Assembly: GCA_038363925.1 (NCBI GenBank)
Contig: JAQQWL010000011.1
Location: 1,674,001-1,738,000 of the forward strand
Length of the DNA stretch: 64,000 bases
Reading direction: 5' to 3'
Source: Apiospora phragmitis
Lineage: Eukaryota > Ascomycota > Sordariomycetes > Amphisphaeriales > Apiosporaceae
Below the pieces are notes generated by a model that saw only the letters and a program-made list of their open reading frames with translations, was not told the origin of the DNA and did not search any database. Position numbers and translations under genes: made by a program. Shown here one piece after another: positions 43,473 to 56,600 of the stretch (positions are counted from its first letter, which is position 1; the number at the start of each line of letters is the position of its first letter).

Positions 43473-46400
43473 GCCAGGGGAGGGGGGGGGGGAGGCTGCT
43501 TGTGGAGGGGTAAGCTGCATACGGCTGGATTGCATGTTGCTATCGTTGGAGACCTCGCCCATCTCAGGGGGCCTTCCTTGTTGGCGGACCATCTAGGATA
43601 TCTGGACTGGCAGCCGTGCTACGTTGGAGGAATTTATTGGGCTGCTTCGTATCTTGGCGGTAAAGAACAATGTCAGGTGTACCGCTACGAAACATTAGAG
43701 GTTGACGGGCTATCAAGGGAAAGGATATCAACGTTCATGATAAGGAGGATCGCTGGTCACAGCTGTGACTGTCATGGACCGGGAACCCCAGTCCCCTGAC
43801 AATGCAGAAGTCGGATGTATTAGAGGGTTTTGGAATACAACATATGCTCCGATAATTACTGTCACGTATGTTCAGACAACTTGGACTTGAAGTTCTGTAA
43901 AAGGGCTCTGGCCTTCCTCTCGCTCTCCCGGTGCCAGCCTACCAAGCTGTAACATGCTGTGACTAGAACCTACGCTACGTTTGATACGAAGAGAACCCGA
44001 TGATAACATTCACATCCAACTCGCTCTGCTGTTTATTATACTACTACTAAGACTACCACTAATAGTATTAACTAAAAACCCCATGGCCAACAATAATTCC
44101 CACTCAGCGCTGCCTTTCTGGGGGGTGGCGATAATGTCGACATGGCGAGCTTACACCGAGGGACTCTGACATCGGAGGACATGGTGTAAAGACAAGACTC
44201 GCCACGTCGTCGGCGATTTCACCCGCTGCCTGATCAAGCAGGCACGTCGACTAAGAACTCTGGGATTAGTTGAGCACCAACCGGGTCACCACTGAGCCGT
44301 TTGGTCCATCTGTCGTAGTCTCGAAGAAGCTGGGAGACTCGGCTATCAGGACTTTGGAAGATATAAGCACTATCTCTCCTAGAGGGCTTCGGCTAGAGCC
44401 TTCCCCGGCGGGCAAAACAAAACAGACCAAAATGGTCCATGTCATTCTTGTTTATGTCAACATCAGAAGACATTGTAAAACGTCGTGTTATCACGAGATA
44501 CGTAGCAACTGCATGTCAGCATGGAGCCTGTGGGGGGAGAAAGCTGGCCGGCAGCCTATCTTGTTAGTCTTAACTACACGAGTGAGCGAGCGACATGCAA
44601 AGCTGACGGGACGTCCAGTTGTGCGACATCCTCCTCCTCGCGTCCATGGCTTACTTGAGCGTGTATTCGACGCCTCTCGGAGGAACCTCCCGAACCCTGT
44701 CGATAGTGTTCTACCGACTGGTCGGTTACTACACGCCTCATCCTCTGACCCTGCCTCTCCCCGTCTCATTCCCTTCTACTATTTATCCACGAGTGAATTG
44801 AAGTCAGCCAGCCAGCGGCCGAGACGATGCCACATGCCAGCCAACAGAGGCCATACACGTTCCTACGGCCCCCACGCTTATCAACCCCCGGCTACCCGCA
44901 AGTCTCGCTCACCTCACCCATCCGACAGAACCGAAGCGATCTAGAAGAGCCCGTCGTTGATTGCTATCTTTAGAATGAATAAACCACGACTTTCCCCCCA
45001 CAATGCCTTAGCTTAGGGCAGATAGGCAAGGTACCATGAATGGCTCCTTTGTACGTAGTCGCCTGTGGGAACCTGGCATGTAATCTGACATGCATGTGTA
45101 CATGGCTCCGACCTGACCTGCATATCTGGTATACACATGTATATAGGTTGATTACCTATACTTACAAGGAACCAACAGCGCCACCTGCTGCATGGACAAG
45201 TCGTGCGCAGCCTCCTCCGGCATATTTCTCTTTGGGTACAGTAATGTCTGACTCAGGCAGGCGACGGACCAGATATACGCGAAGTACACGATACAACAAT
45301 GCAGTCATGCTGTAGAATGCGAGTGGCGCGTCAACCAATTGTCTCTGACGATTACCGAGCCATGACAAAACAACCACCATGACAACAATAAGCAATACCC
45401 TGATACGGCCATGTTGGTATGATCCTTGCTCTCCACGTTTTCTGTAAGCGTACCTAAAGTATGCTGCCGCTTATTGCTTGCTGCTTTACACCACACTATC
45501 AGCTATGTATTCTCTTTACTGTACTCCGCGTAAGGGTGCATCGGTGGCTGTGTCGTTGCAACATTGGCAGCTGGTAAAGAAAGCAAGGAAAAGTAATCAA
45601 CCCCACAGCGGAACGAACCCCCCTGTTTCCCATGCTCCTTGTTACCTACCCCTAGACCCCCGTGAGAAGACCCTCTGATGCTACTTCCCCAAAAAGGAAT
45701 GGAGAGCGAACAAGGCATGATGAACATTGGACCGCTACTACCAGGGCGACTTGCTTTGTGTTGCTTCTATGCAAAAGTATGCAGCGAATGCCTCATTGTG
45801 AACTGAACAAGAGCTGACAAATGCTGACTTAGCCAAAGGAGGACGAGGCCTTTTCCTGCTTGATCGCTGGAAGCCTGCCTGCCTCCTTGCCTACCTGCCT
45901 GTATTGGCCCGAGGGACGCGAGGCTGCCAAGGAGATGCGGACATATAAGTGGGGGCCGTGCAAGGCACAAGGCCAAAGTCCCGAATCCGAAGTTATCGCC
46001 GTCGGGTAGCAAGGCTTCCTTTGCTTTTGCCTTCACCACACACAGCTTATGCGGATTACACCTAGACTACTTCGTTCTAGCCTATAGGTCGACCATCTTG
46101 CCTTTATGAAAAAGTACTGTTTATATAGATGCTTAACTATACACTGTGCAAGTAGTCAGCTAGAGCCAGAAAGACAAGGCTCACTATTTGTGGCAAGTCT
46201 AAGTACATATTCATCCACATGGAATAGGGGGTTTCCAAAAGCCGGGCCCTCTATGACCAACTCCCTTCAACTAGCTTGCAATCGTCCGTAGACACAAGTC
46301 ACGCTGTCTCACAACGAGGGCATCACTTGCGGATAAGTCTCGTCTTCTTGGTGTAAGAAAGAGAGAACAGATGATATTAATCTTCCAGCGGGGGGGGGAT

Positions 46401-47736
46401 GCGCGATGAAAGCCGAGGGTTGGAGATGTTTGTACCCTATCGACGATGACTAACACTAACAACAACAGCAACAGAATGAAGTAGCGACAATGAAGCAACA
46501 TAAGATTCCCCTCATCACCCTCAGACAAGAAACAGGCGGTGATGGTGTGTGTGTGTGTGGGAGGTATTCCGACCCTTACCCAATATGCAAAGCCCCTTTC
46601 CTCCCTTCCCCCATAACCCGTTTACACATGGGAAAGCCGCCAACACCCAAGATTGCCAGAAAAAGGCGGCCCGTACAACGTTCTAACTCATTCAATGAGT
46701 TGAATAAATATCCACAGGCAGACAGGCCCATGCAGTCTTCGAAACCAAGTACAATGCCCGATCTGCGAGGTAAAGAGACGCGGCAGGCCGAAATCTTAGT
46801 TTCAAGCCTCGGTCAATAAATGAGAAGAAACTCCCCCAATGCAAAGCCCGAAGTGCGCGCGTATGGGGTACCCCCGTCGAAATCAAGAGCAGAAACAGGA
46901 TTAGAGCAGAAAACGGTGGTTTAAGGATGCAAGAAAACAAGCCAGAAAAAGAAGAAACAATGAGCAAAACCAAGTACACAAAAGGCCTCTCGCCCAGCAA
47001 TGCGTGCAAGTTCAGGGGCATCATCAAAATATAATACGGAGAAGCAGATCCTAGAATCTTAAATATACGTGTTCGATAGGGGCATTTCCAGTGCAACAGG
47101 GTCGACCGACAATCATCATCATGACTAAGCCAGCACTCTGTGCCTGAAATATACCCAGGGGCGATTGGAAGGCGCGCGTCTCGAACTTGGAAAAGGGTGT
47201 GTATGTGCCGAAGCCGGGGTATCTCTTGGTACGAAACAAACAACGAATGATTCTTCCATGTCTCCGTAGCAGCTATTGGGAGACGAAATCGCAAGGTTCG
47301 ACAGTCGTCCCAGAGCAGCGGATCCAAGTCGCCTCAATCTCAGGTGGCGACCGCGTATGCAGTGGGAGAGCAGGCCAAACAACAGGCAGGTTTGCAGTTG
47401 AGGCCGGAGGAGTGAGGGGTGGGCTGGCCATGACGAAGACCAGCGCAAGCCTGTGGAGATGTGCGGGAAAAGGGTTGTAGGCCACAGGAATGGGTGACTC
47501 GTTCGACGGCTGCGTGATAGTGTACCACCTCCGAGCCTGAATGCCCGCCTATCGTCGCCACACATTGAGGCCCAAAGAAGCAAAGAAAGGATCACGGCAA
47601 ATTACGCCGAGATCTCAGCTTGTAATATACGCCTAGCAGGTCGTTGTAGTCCTGCGCATATGGAGTAGCTTGAAGCCATCACAGTAACTCAATGATTGTA
47701 AGTGTGCTAGTCGCGTTGTGGGAGACTTGTGGTATT
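43473..47736. other. Gene-free block, about 4.3 kb
   Basis: No coding region supported. Frames up to about 220 codons exist but begin with non-ATG codons or overlap each other antisense, and show no domain motif. A TG microsatellite lies at 46545-46559. The last kilobase is probably the RSC7 3' untranslated region. Confidence 0.45.
46545..46559. repeat. TG dinucleotide microsatellite
   Basis: Seven GT units in non-coding sequence downstream of RSC7. Confidence 0.75.
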
Positions 47737-50600
47737 CTATTGCTGCTGGTTTGCCCACCAGTTGCCAGTTGAGGAGGTTTGCGGGTTTGACCAGCCTTGC
47801 GTGACAGCGGGCGCTCCGCCAGGGTTTTGTGGCAAGAACTGCCGAGGTGTCTGTTCTGGAGGATACATGCCCTGAGTGGGGTTTGCGTAACCTTGGTTGA
47901 GACCTGGCATGCCAGGATATTGCATGGTATTCGGTTGCGGCATCTGGGGAGTACCACCTGAAGGATGCCGTAATTGGGGAGCAGGCGACTGCTGTGGGTG
48001 AGGCGACTGCTGGGTCTGGGTGGTGTAGCCCGGGTAATGCTGAGGTGTCTGCGGTGCTTGGTGATGACTCCACATGTTGTTCTGATTACCGTAGTTGTAC
48101 GAGGCGGCTGTGGATTGGGGATGTTTCCAGGGCCACCGGAAGGAAGGCTGGGCGGCCTGGACTGCTTGGGCGTGGGTGCCTGCGACATACCGCGCATTGG
48201 CGTCTGGTTCATGGGTTGTTGGGAATGCAGCGACTGGGAGTACGGTGCAGCCGTCATCATCATCTGGGGACTCTGGTTTGCAACCATACCAGACGACTGC
48301 TGAATACTTGCCGGAGCTGCATGGGGTGACTGCCCCGCCCTGGTGGTGGCCGCTGGCAACGAGCCGTCATTCGATCCTACAGGCGGTTGGGCCGCCTGTG
48401 GCTGTCATGCGATCTGCGCCAGATACCTTGCATATAATCGGCGCGTATCTCGCGCTGCTGGTTGACAGAGCGATTGAACTCGGCAGCATGGTGAGCCTGT
48501 GCGTGGATTTCGGTTACCGGACTTGACTGGGTCCTATCCTGATACGCTGGGCCTGCGATCTCCTGGCGTGGTCCGCCTTTGATGAAGTTGCTATAGTCTC
48601 GCGTTCGATTGTCATTCATATCTGGTCCTGATGTTATCATGGGGATTCTCGTCGTGCTTCCTGGCGGTGCTCCTATCATACCTGGTTGAACGAGTTGGGG
48701 TTGGGGAGCACCACCAAACTGGGGTGTGTTGGCGTAGACAATTTCGCCATGAGGACCTCCGACCAGCGGTGGAGGGTTGTTGTTGGCCTCCGCGGCAGCC
48801 TCTCTGGCCTTGGCTGCGCCTGGCCTTTTCTCGCCAGCCAGATCAGCTTCTGTGAACCCCTGCTTACGTGCTTTTCCTTCCCAGTAGTCATCTCGCACCC
48901 TGCGACCGTTGACAATCACCCTACTGCCGAACTGACGGAACATGGAACGCGCTGTGACGATGGCAATCTGGCGCGACCGGTAGGAAAAGGGAGGATTTCT
49001 TGCTGCACCAAATCATCCTTCTCGACTTGGTTCGCGATGATCTTGAATAGGGACCGATTTTTGTTAAAGAGGAGGTAAGAGTCTCGGTACCCAAGAACTC
49101 TGGCGCATTCGGTTGCGAGCATGAAGAGCTTGTCTCCCCGGTTGGGGACCAGAAAGGTTCTACATCTATACTCGCGATTGCCCAGCAGCTGGCCATTGGG
49201 CATGACCTTCTTCTCGCCGGCTTCGTCAATCTCGCGCGGTATGTACTCGTCACCGCCGGGGCCAAGTTGATCAGTCGTGTGGTCGCGCACCGTGGGTAGC
49301 GCCTTGAGTGTGGTCTTGGTCGGCGTAGTCTTGGGCGGCGGGGATGACTGCGGGCCTGGGGTGTAGTTCTGGCCGGGCAGCGGCGCGTTCTGTGACTGCG
49401 GCGTGTGTGGTGGCATGGGCGACTGTTGCGCCATTTGGTGCGACATGTTGGGTGGTAGGATATGCGATGATGGGTGACGGGATTGCGGTTCGGGGAGTCC
49501 ACCAGAAGTTCGCGGTTTCATCGGTCGTCCACGCTTGCGCGGGTTGTCGACACCTGTGACGCGACAAAGAAAATGCGCTGGTTAGCAAAACTGGATTTGA
49601 GCCCGAGGAAGGCGAACAGCGCGCCGGGAATGGGGCGCGCGACAAGGACTGGACTTTTGTAGCCGATGCGACAAGTGACGGTTGCACGACAAGACGTTGA
49701 CAAGCACCCATGTAACGTGAAGTTGAGCAGTTGCTTATCTCGTTTCGACCCCGTCCATGACTCTTGCGAGTGATTTCACAGTGGAATCGCGAAGGGCCGC
49801 TAAGTAAGCGGCGGCCCCACAGCTGCAACACAGCGAAGTTGGTGGTATTAATGAGAAGAGTTCAGCGTAACTTACCATCATCCCCAGGCGTTCCAGAAGC
49901 CTGTGTGTCTTGATAGGGTTCTGGCGACCGACTGCGCTTCAGTCCACGTGCGTTGGGATTAACCAGTTCTGTGCAATCATGAGTCGTACATTAGTATATG
50001 CTGACCGACAAGCTCAGGTTAGATTCAGAAGCTTTCTCTTCGGCGCAGAAAACATCAGGCCAGCAGCCGGCCGAATAGGAGTGCACAATAATGATAGCAA
50101 TGACGGATCACGACTGGAGTAGTAGGCCCCATAGAAAACATATAGCTTCATTCATGACAGAAGCATTACATTTGCATTGCAATTGTATATGCAGCCAGCC
50201 GCCGTGTTGCCGCAGCTCTGTCTCTCTGTCTGCTCGAGTATCATATAGGGAAGCGTGGTTTGTGTATGTGTGTAAGTGTCCATGACGAACATCACTCGCG
50301 AGGGACTCATATGATTGATGATGAATCGGTTTGATGGAGTGCGCGGCGCCGATGGATGCGCTTACAGTCTGCGCGGGGAGCATGCGCGTTTCTTTTGAGA
50401 GCTCGGATCCACTGGGATCGTTGCGATCGGGACTGGACGCGGACGCATGATGGTCGCATAAACTTCTTAAAGATAGGAACAAGCAATAAAAAAAGTGACA
50501 ACGACGCAAGGCGCAACTTACCAGAGTTAAGGGCGGCAGGGTTGATGGTCGCGGGATTGATGGTCGCACCCTCAGCGCCATTAGGCTGTGTAGAATACAT
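47737..50600 (-). CDS. npl6: RSC7/NPL6-like chromatin-remodelling subunit (three frame breaks)
   Basis: Subunit of the RSC-type SWI/SNF complex. Exons: 50600-50522, 49968-49876 and 49553-47737; the first intron is 553 nt, the second 322 nt. Exon 2/3 encode SRSPEPYQ and an AT-hook-like NPRKRGRPMKPR. The core RSC7 domain is clear: VMPNGQLLGNREYRCRTF, KLFMLATECARVLGYRDSYLLFNKNRSLFKI, ARSMFRQFGSRVIVNGRRVRDDYW and KARKQGFTEADLAGEKRPGAA. Then QREIRADYMQGIWRR and a Gln/Pro/Met-rich tail ending NWWANQQQ. Single-base losses near 48985-48995 (EILPF to SYRSRQ), near 48408 (RRSHD to QPQAAQ) and near 48112-48116 break the frame. Restoring three bases gives exactly 664 codons. The start ATG 50600 is the first in frame with exon 2. 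Confidence 0.9.
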
Positions 50601-53600
50601 TCGGGCTGCTAGGCGACGATGGCCACACGTTCTGCAAGAGCAGCGGAACGGGGGAGGATCGTGTTGAGCGTGGAGAAGCTTGGTGCCTGCAGGACGACGT
50701 GTCTTGATATAGTTGGACTAGATAAAAGGAAGCTGGTGGGCGAAGCGCGCAGAAAAGGGAAAGAGGCGACTGTTGATCTCGCAGTTCCGAGAAAGTTGTA
50801 GTGTATGTATGTAATGTGTGATGCAGGCAGGATTATTCATGCATATGGGCTGGTAGCGTCGCTGCTGGCGCAGGCTCAAGGCTGGGAGTTAATCACTACC
50901 CTACCCGAAACAAAGTTGTTGAATAGTGAAGTGAGCCAGCCAATCTCAAAGAGGCTGCGATCTGAACTGTCTCTTAACACGAGGGGGAAGAGGCTGTGGC
51001 GTATCAGGGCAGACCTGCTAATAAGGCCCCTCTCTATATCCCAGTCAACTATTTCCGCGATTTCTTCTCCTCTTGTCTATGCGCCGAGAGTTGTACTTTT
51101 GTAAGAGGCAATGGCACATGTGGCGGGGTGAGGGGAGGGATGGGTTGGGGTGGCCAGGTGCTGGCCCAGCAGAACAGGAAGATTTCTCGAGCCGCAGAGG
51201 CGGATATGACTGGTTGAAAGACAAGACCGGGCAGGCAACGGTGGTTGTGTGATGGCGCGCGTTGTCGCGACTTTGGGCAGCCCAAGTTGTAGTAACTTTC
51301 TCAATCCTTGATCTCTGCCACGATCGAGCCGGCAGTGGATTGCAGTCAACAAACGGAGCGACGATGATGAGGTGGGTGGGATGGTGGTGAGACGAGGAAA
51401 GGATTGGACGTGAATGCGTGACGACGGCAAGTATGTAAGTGGAAGAGGTGTGTGTGGATGGACGGGTAGCTCCAAGATGGTGGAGGCTACCGAGCTATCT
51501 TGAATGACCCGAGTGCTTAGGATAGGGTAGACACATCTGAAGGGTGGTTGCTTGCGTCTGTCTGGCAGATCTCCTGGGTTGCCTGCGTCTTGGGATGCGT
51601 CCGTTTGGGAATGGGTTGGACGGATATGCCAGTCAGTTAAGGTTGCTGGGTGCGTGGTATGTATATCTTGCTATTGATATCCTGTTGATCCTCTTTTTCT
51701 GCAGCTGTAGTTAAGTTACTTGCAAGTTTCGCATGTCATGTATGACGGCGCCTCACTTAACCAAATCCACTTTCAGTTGTTCAGGCAAGTTGGAGTAGTC
51801 GTCATGACACACGCTGAAGTAGTTCTTTTTGGAGATATCGCGTCCTGAGCTGCAAAACGACGCAGTGGACTTTTCGTTATCTTTGCATTCCAGGACGACT
51901 TGCACGCGCAGCCTTGAGATTTAAAAGCCCCGCAGCAGCCGAGGGAGAAGGGAGGAGGGATACGGACTGAAGACTGTCAGTCGGAAAGCGCGCGCGCTCA
52001 CTGCAAGCTGATGCGCGATGGACAAAAGATGGAAAGGCAGCGCCGCAACGCCGAACAGTAACCCCGTTTCTAGCTTCTGGGCAAAAGAGAGCTGACCAGG
52101 ATCAAGCCCACACGCAGCGACAGGGATTAGGGTAAGAATGGGCCGCGCAGGGGGGTCGAGTTGCGAAATCGATCAGCAAAAAAAACCAGGAGGGCGCCTC
52201 CCGGGATTTGTTCAGACAGGGAGGGTTCCTCAAAGAGTAGAAATTGTCGTCCCCGGGGCGCGTCGTATCTGCCTGGGTGAAAAGAAGTCGGCCCAGGTTG
52301 TTGATGACCGCGGTTGGTGTGATATGTCCTGATGATGACAGTGATGACAACGCGACTTGCTATTCCACTCCGAAGTCCAGAACTTTCTGGCTGATAGGGA
52401 AACAGAGGTTGGACGGAAGCGCTTTTTCACAGATTCTCATGTAATGCTCGATGCGCGACCGCACGTCCGCAACAACGTGAGAAAGAGGCCGGGGTTGTAG
52501 ACGGCGATTCTAACTGGTTTGATGCTGGACCACGGCATAAACAGATGTTGCGTTATTCGATAGAACTGACCCCGCCGGTTTGGTGGCATTATTGAGGCAA
52601 GGTAAAGGTCAAGGGGGAGAAGGCAGATACATGTGTGATAAGTAGTCTTGGCTTGCAGATACCTGACATGTGAGCATTTTGGGTGCCGGGCTCGGAGGGA
52701 CTGAAGTACTGACACGAATGCAGTACGCCCTCACCGAGCTTGCCGGAGGCGTCCAACAAGGAGAGGAAACAAGCCAAAGTACCAAACGCATGTAAGCGAG
52801 ATAAATAAAGCAATAGACGATGCGACCAGTCTTGATCAGGCAGTAAGCGGCAGACCTGAGCGGGATGGTAGAATGCCAAAGCAAGCAAGAACTGGCGAAT
52901 ATTGATGATCATTAGCCATTTCATGAAGATTTCGGTTGAATGGTTTGTCTCGCATGGGCAATACGAGTTTGCGTCGAGTATCTCTGGCGCGTTGAGGTGA
53001 TCGAGATATATCGGAGCAGGCAGCTTGCTTGGTCCGGGACAATGGAAAGACCATCCTACGACAGGACTCAGGATACTCCTGCTGCCTATTGTCTGTCTAT
53101 ACCTATGTGGATCGTATACAGGCCCATGGCAGTATTGAATGCAGAGCCATTTCGATTTTCCTCCTTCATATGCTTTTCGCATTCGTTATATTACACATTA
53201 CATATCGAATTGTACGTATCTACAATGCACGTCGGTGCATGTAAGGCTCCACCTGGGGGCATGGGACGGGATGGGATCAATGGGATGGATTGATCATTCA
53301 TTTGATGGTTTGAATGCATGTAGCGTTGGATGTACTTTCGAAACGACAGGTACTTGGAGAGAGGAGTGGTGGTCTTTGCGGCCGGTTGAAAGTGGAGAGC
53401 GCGGGAAGCCCAGCGATCATTGACCCGCCTAAATTCAGTTCAGTTCAGTTGATGTTCATACAGTGTCTACAATCTAATAGCCACCTTGGAGAACCTAATT
53501 GCCAATATCGAACCTTAGATCTGCCTTACGAGAGGCCTCAAAGAGAAGGAGAAAGAGAAAGAACGTAGCTTCCGTGTCTCTTCATCTTACTGAACTGCTC

Positions 53601-56600
53601 GGCCTTTCTCCAACTACCGGCAATAGGAATAGGGGGGCTTGCAGGAGACTTCCTCCCTTAGCGTCAACCTACAGTCTCGACCTGCTACCCCTTGGCAGAT
53701 CAGAACAGTGTCTCGCCGCCGTGCTGTTGTTGGAGAAAGGAAAAGTAAGAAAATCCCAGGTGGCTGTGGGGTTGGATCTTTGTGGCGGGCTCACTCGCTT
53801 GGATACAGGAGCGTGTCTATTTGTGGAAGGTCGTATCAAGCAGTTCTTTAGCTTCCCAGATGCAGATACTCGGCCGATGGCGAACACTGCTGAGAAAGGA
53901 CCGAATGTGCGTGCTTCGTAGCTGTGCTGATGAGCGCTGATGAACCTGTTGCGAATAGCTACTCGTACTGGAAGGAGAGGTAGCCGTACTCAGAATTTGA
54001 GACGGTTGAGCATGTATCACAAGGTTGCCCAAGTACGGAGGAGGCAAATAACGAGCGCCCGGCGAAACACAGGTTGACTGCCTTGAAGCATGCGGAAACG
54101 CCCTGTTGGATCATGTCTGTCAATCGTACTCAGTATCTTCCTTCTTCCTTCTGCAATTTCTCAGCTGACGCCTTAAGTTCGCAGTCCCTATAATACGGCG
54201 CCACTTCGTCATGTAAGAGTACAGTAAGGTAGGTAGGGCAGTAAGCCAGATATAGAGGCGCTCCAATGCGTGTCATTACCGAGCTGCCCGCACCCGAATA
54301 ATCAATACCCAGCAACAATAATTAACCACTGCAATCTGGCTGCTGCTGTAAGCTGATCAGGGTACATATTAATCTGCTCGACGTCGAGTTCCTTCCCGGA
54401 GGAAGGGTCTGGCACTCCCTGGCCTAACTGAAGGCGAGTCTGATTTGTTAGCGCTAACGCGAGATATCGACCAACGCGAATGCGCAGGGCAAACACTAGT
54501 ACTAACGGTTGCATGACGACTGCCAAAGGAACATGAACCTGTTTCTTTTGATAACACTCCGACTTAACTTGTCAAAATGTGCCATTACACAAGAAGCAAG
54601 TTGGCTTGTTTCGATCCCTCGCTTCTTATCGTACTCTGACACGACTTTACCTGGGTACAGTTGGCATGAACACCCAACGATGGAGATACAGATATATTAC
54701 AGCCATCTATGGACTTGTAAACATAGATGTCCTGTCCACGGGAGACTGGGCACTGCCGAACTTATGACACTTGCGTAGAGGTGTTGGCATGGTGCATATC
54801 AAAATCGAATTTATTAGGTATCGTAGAATAATCGAAACCATTACCTATATTTGCAAAGACTATGACTATAAGACCCATCTAAAGCAGCTTGGTGCCATCC
54901 GCAGCGACTTATTATTCCCCGGCCAGTGTCTTGTTCAATCCACGAAACCACATAGCCGGAGACTCGCGAGGGACAGCGGTCGGGCTTGTTTGGATGCGCA
55001 ACAAAAATGACACAGTGTCAACCATCTCAGGCCGTGTCTTCCCCTGAGGCCTTTGCTTTTCTTTTTTCGATACACGCTGTCGTAGTTCCGATCACGGGGA
55101 AAGGTGGATGATATTTCGAATGCCGATGCAAGTACTCCGTACAGGAGCGGACACGCGTATCGCCTACGAGTCCTCGGCCAGCTAACCTAAACCGGGCTCT
55201 CTCGTCCACCGGTGAACAGCTTCGTTCATGATATTCTCTTACAGCATTCACCACTACTGCTGGATCTATCTATGCAGTATGGGGATCTGGGTGTACTATG
55301 ATGGAGTCATGATTATGGACGCCGCGGCGCGAACTGACCGGTCTGGAAGCCTCGTCGGTCGTTGACTCACACTGGGTTACCCCTTAAGCCAAACACGGTT
55401 TTTGCCAGTCAGTCGCTGAACCGTGGAGCCTGGTGCCGCATCACTCGTATAATCTGCCTCCTATTACAGGTTCTGCTGGGCGACGAGGGCTTGGTAAGAT
55501 CCGCAGTCACTACTACCCGTATCGCAGGAAGAACAAGGCTCGCTGCTTGTGGCACGTTACTATGACTATGTAATACTGACCAAAACGGTCAGGTAGCACG
55601 GTGCTGTAAATGCTCTCTGCACGATGCTGCAGCCAAGCCTGAGTCTCACCTATTTGTCGAGATGCAGAAGCGTGCCACTGGCGACTGCTCTTGTTGAGGC
55701 AGACTAGCATTGTCGTAGGGGCTCCAAGTCTGGGCCGCTGCTTAAAACGACAATCCATGGCCCTTATCCACTCTATCTATACGCGATAGATAATAAGCTG
55801 GGTATCACGGATCTAACCAGGGCGGGCTACATATGCATATGCGATTCTCTATTTATTTCTTCTTTCCTTCAACCTGAGCCTTTTTCTTCTCGTGATATAA
55901 CAGCGACAGGTGGGGGGCCTGATCAAGATCCGAGGACATGGGAACACCAAACTGCTACCTAATTATTCACCGGCCGGTCTACTAGCATCCTCTCGGTGCT
56001 CGTGATAAAGGATTTTTCAAGATCGAACTTGGCGTTGCGCAGGTTTCACGACTCCGGAGAAGGTGCTCGATCCAGATGGCAGAGCCCCGAGCCGTGAGCG
56101 TCATCAAGCGTCATGGCCAATCAGAACCCGTTCGCTGCTGGAGGAAAGCTGACTGTATCCCCATGGACTGGAATACCACTATGCAAGACATGATTGGCTC
56201 CAGGGCGGCAATTCCGGCTCCGAATTTTACATGACGAAACGCCACAGCTGAAACTCGGTCTCAATCGGGCAAAAAGATGAGGATGCTAGACTAGCCGCTC
56301 CGAACTGCTCACCGGATCAGGACATCAACTGGCGTATAGAGTTCGAGACTACCTTAGCGATAAGAAACCACCTGCGCAGGCTTGGAGCGCACGTACTTTC
56401 AAGGCCGGCCGCGCATTTAGCAGTTGAATGCGATCTTGCCGCGATAATTTGGCAATAGCATGACCCGCACATCGCGGCGGATGAAGACAAACATTGTTTC
56501 AGCTTGATTGCCATTTGGGCCAGAGTCGAGCTCACCAGACAGGCCACAGAACGAGGGGCACGGGGTCTTTGAAGGCAGCGGAGCTCACTCGGAGATGGGG

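Noticed and set aside
42900..43592. 230-codon minus-strand frame
   Set aside because: Antisense to the small Cys protein; ends in poly-Phe from the AGAAAA repeat, a low-complexity artefact.
44270..44944. 224-codon plus-strand frame
   Set aside because: Begins with TTG, no ATG early, no domain resemblance.
46692..47327. 211-codon minus-strand frame
   Set aside because: No recognisable motif and lies in the likely 3' untranslated region of RSC7.
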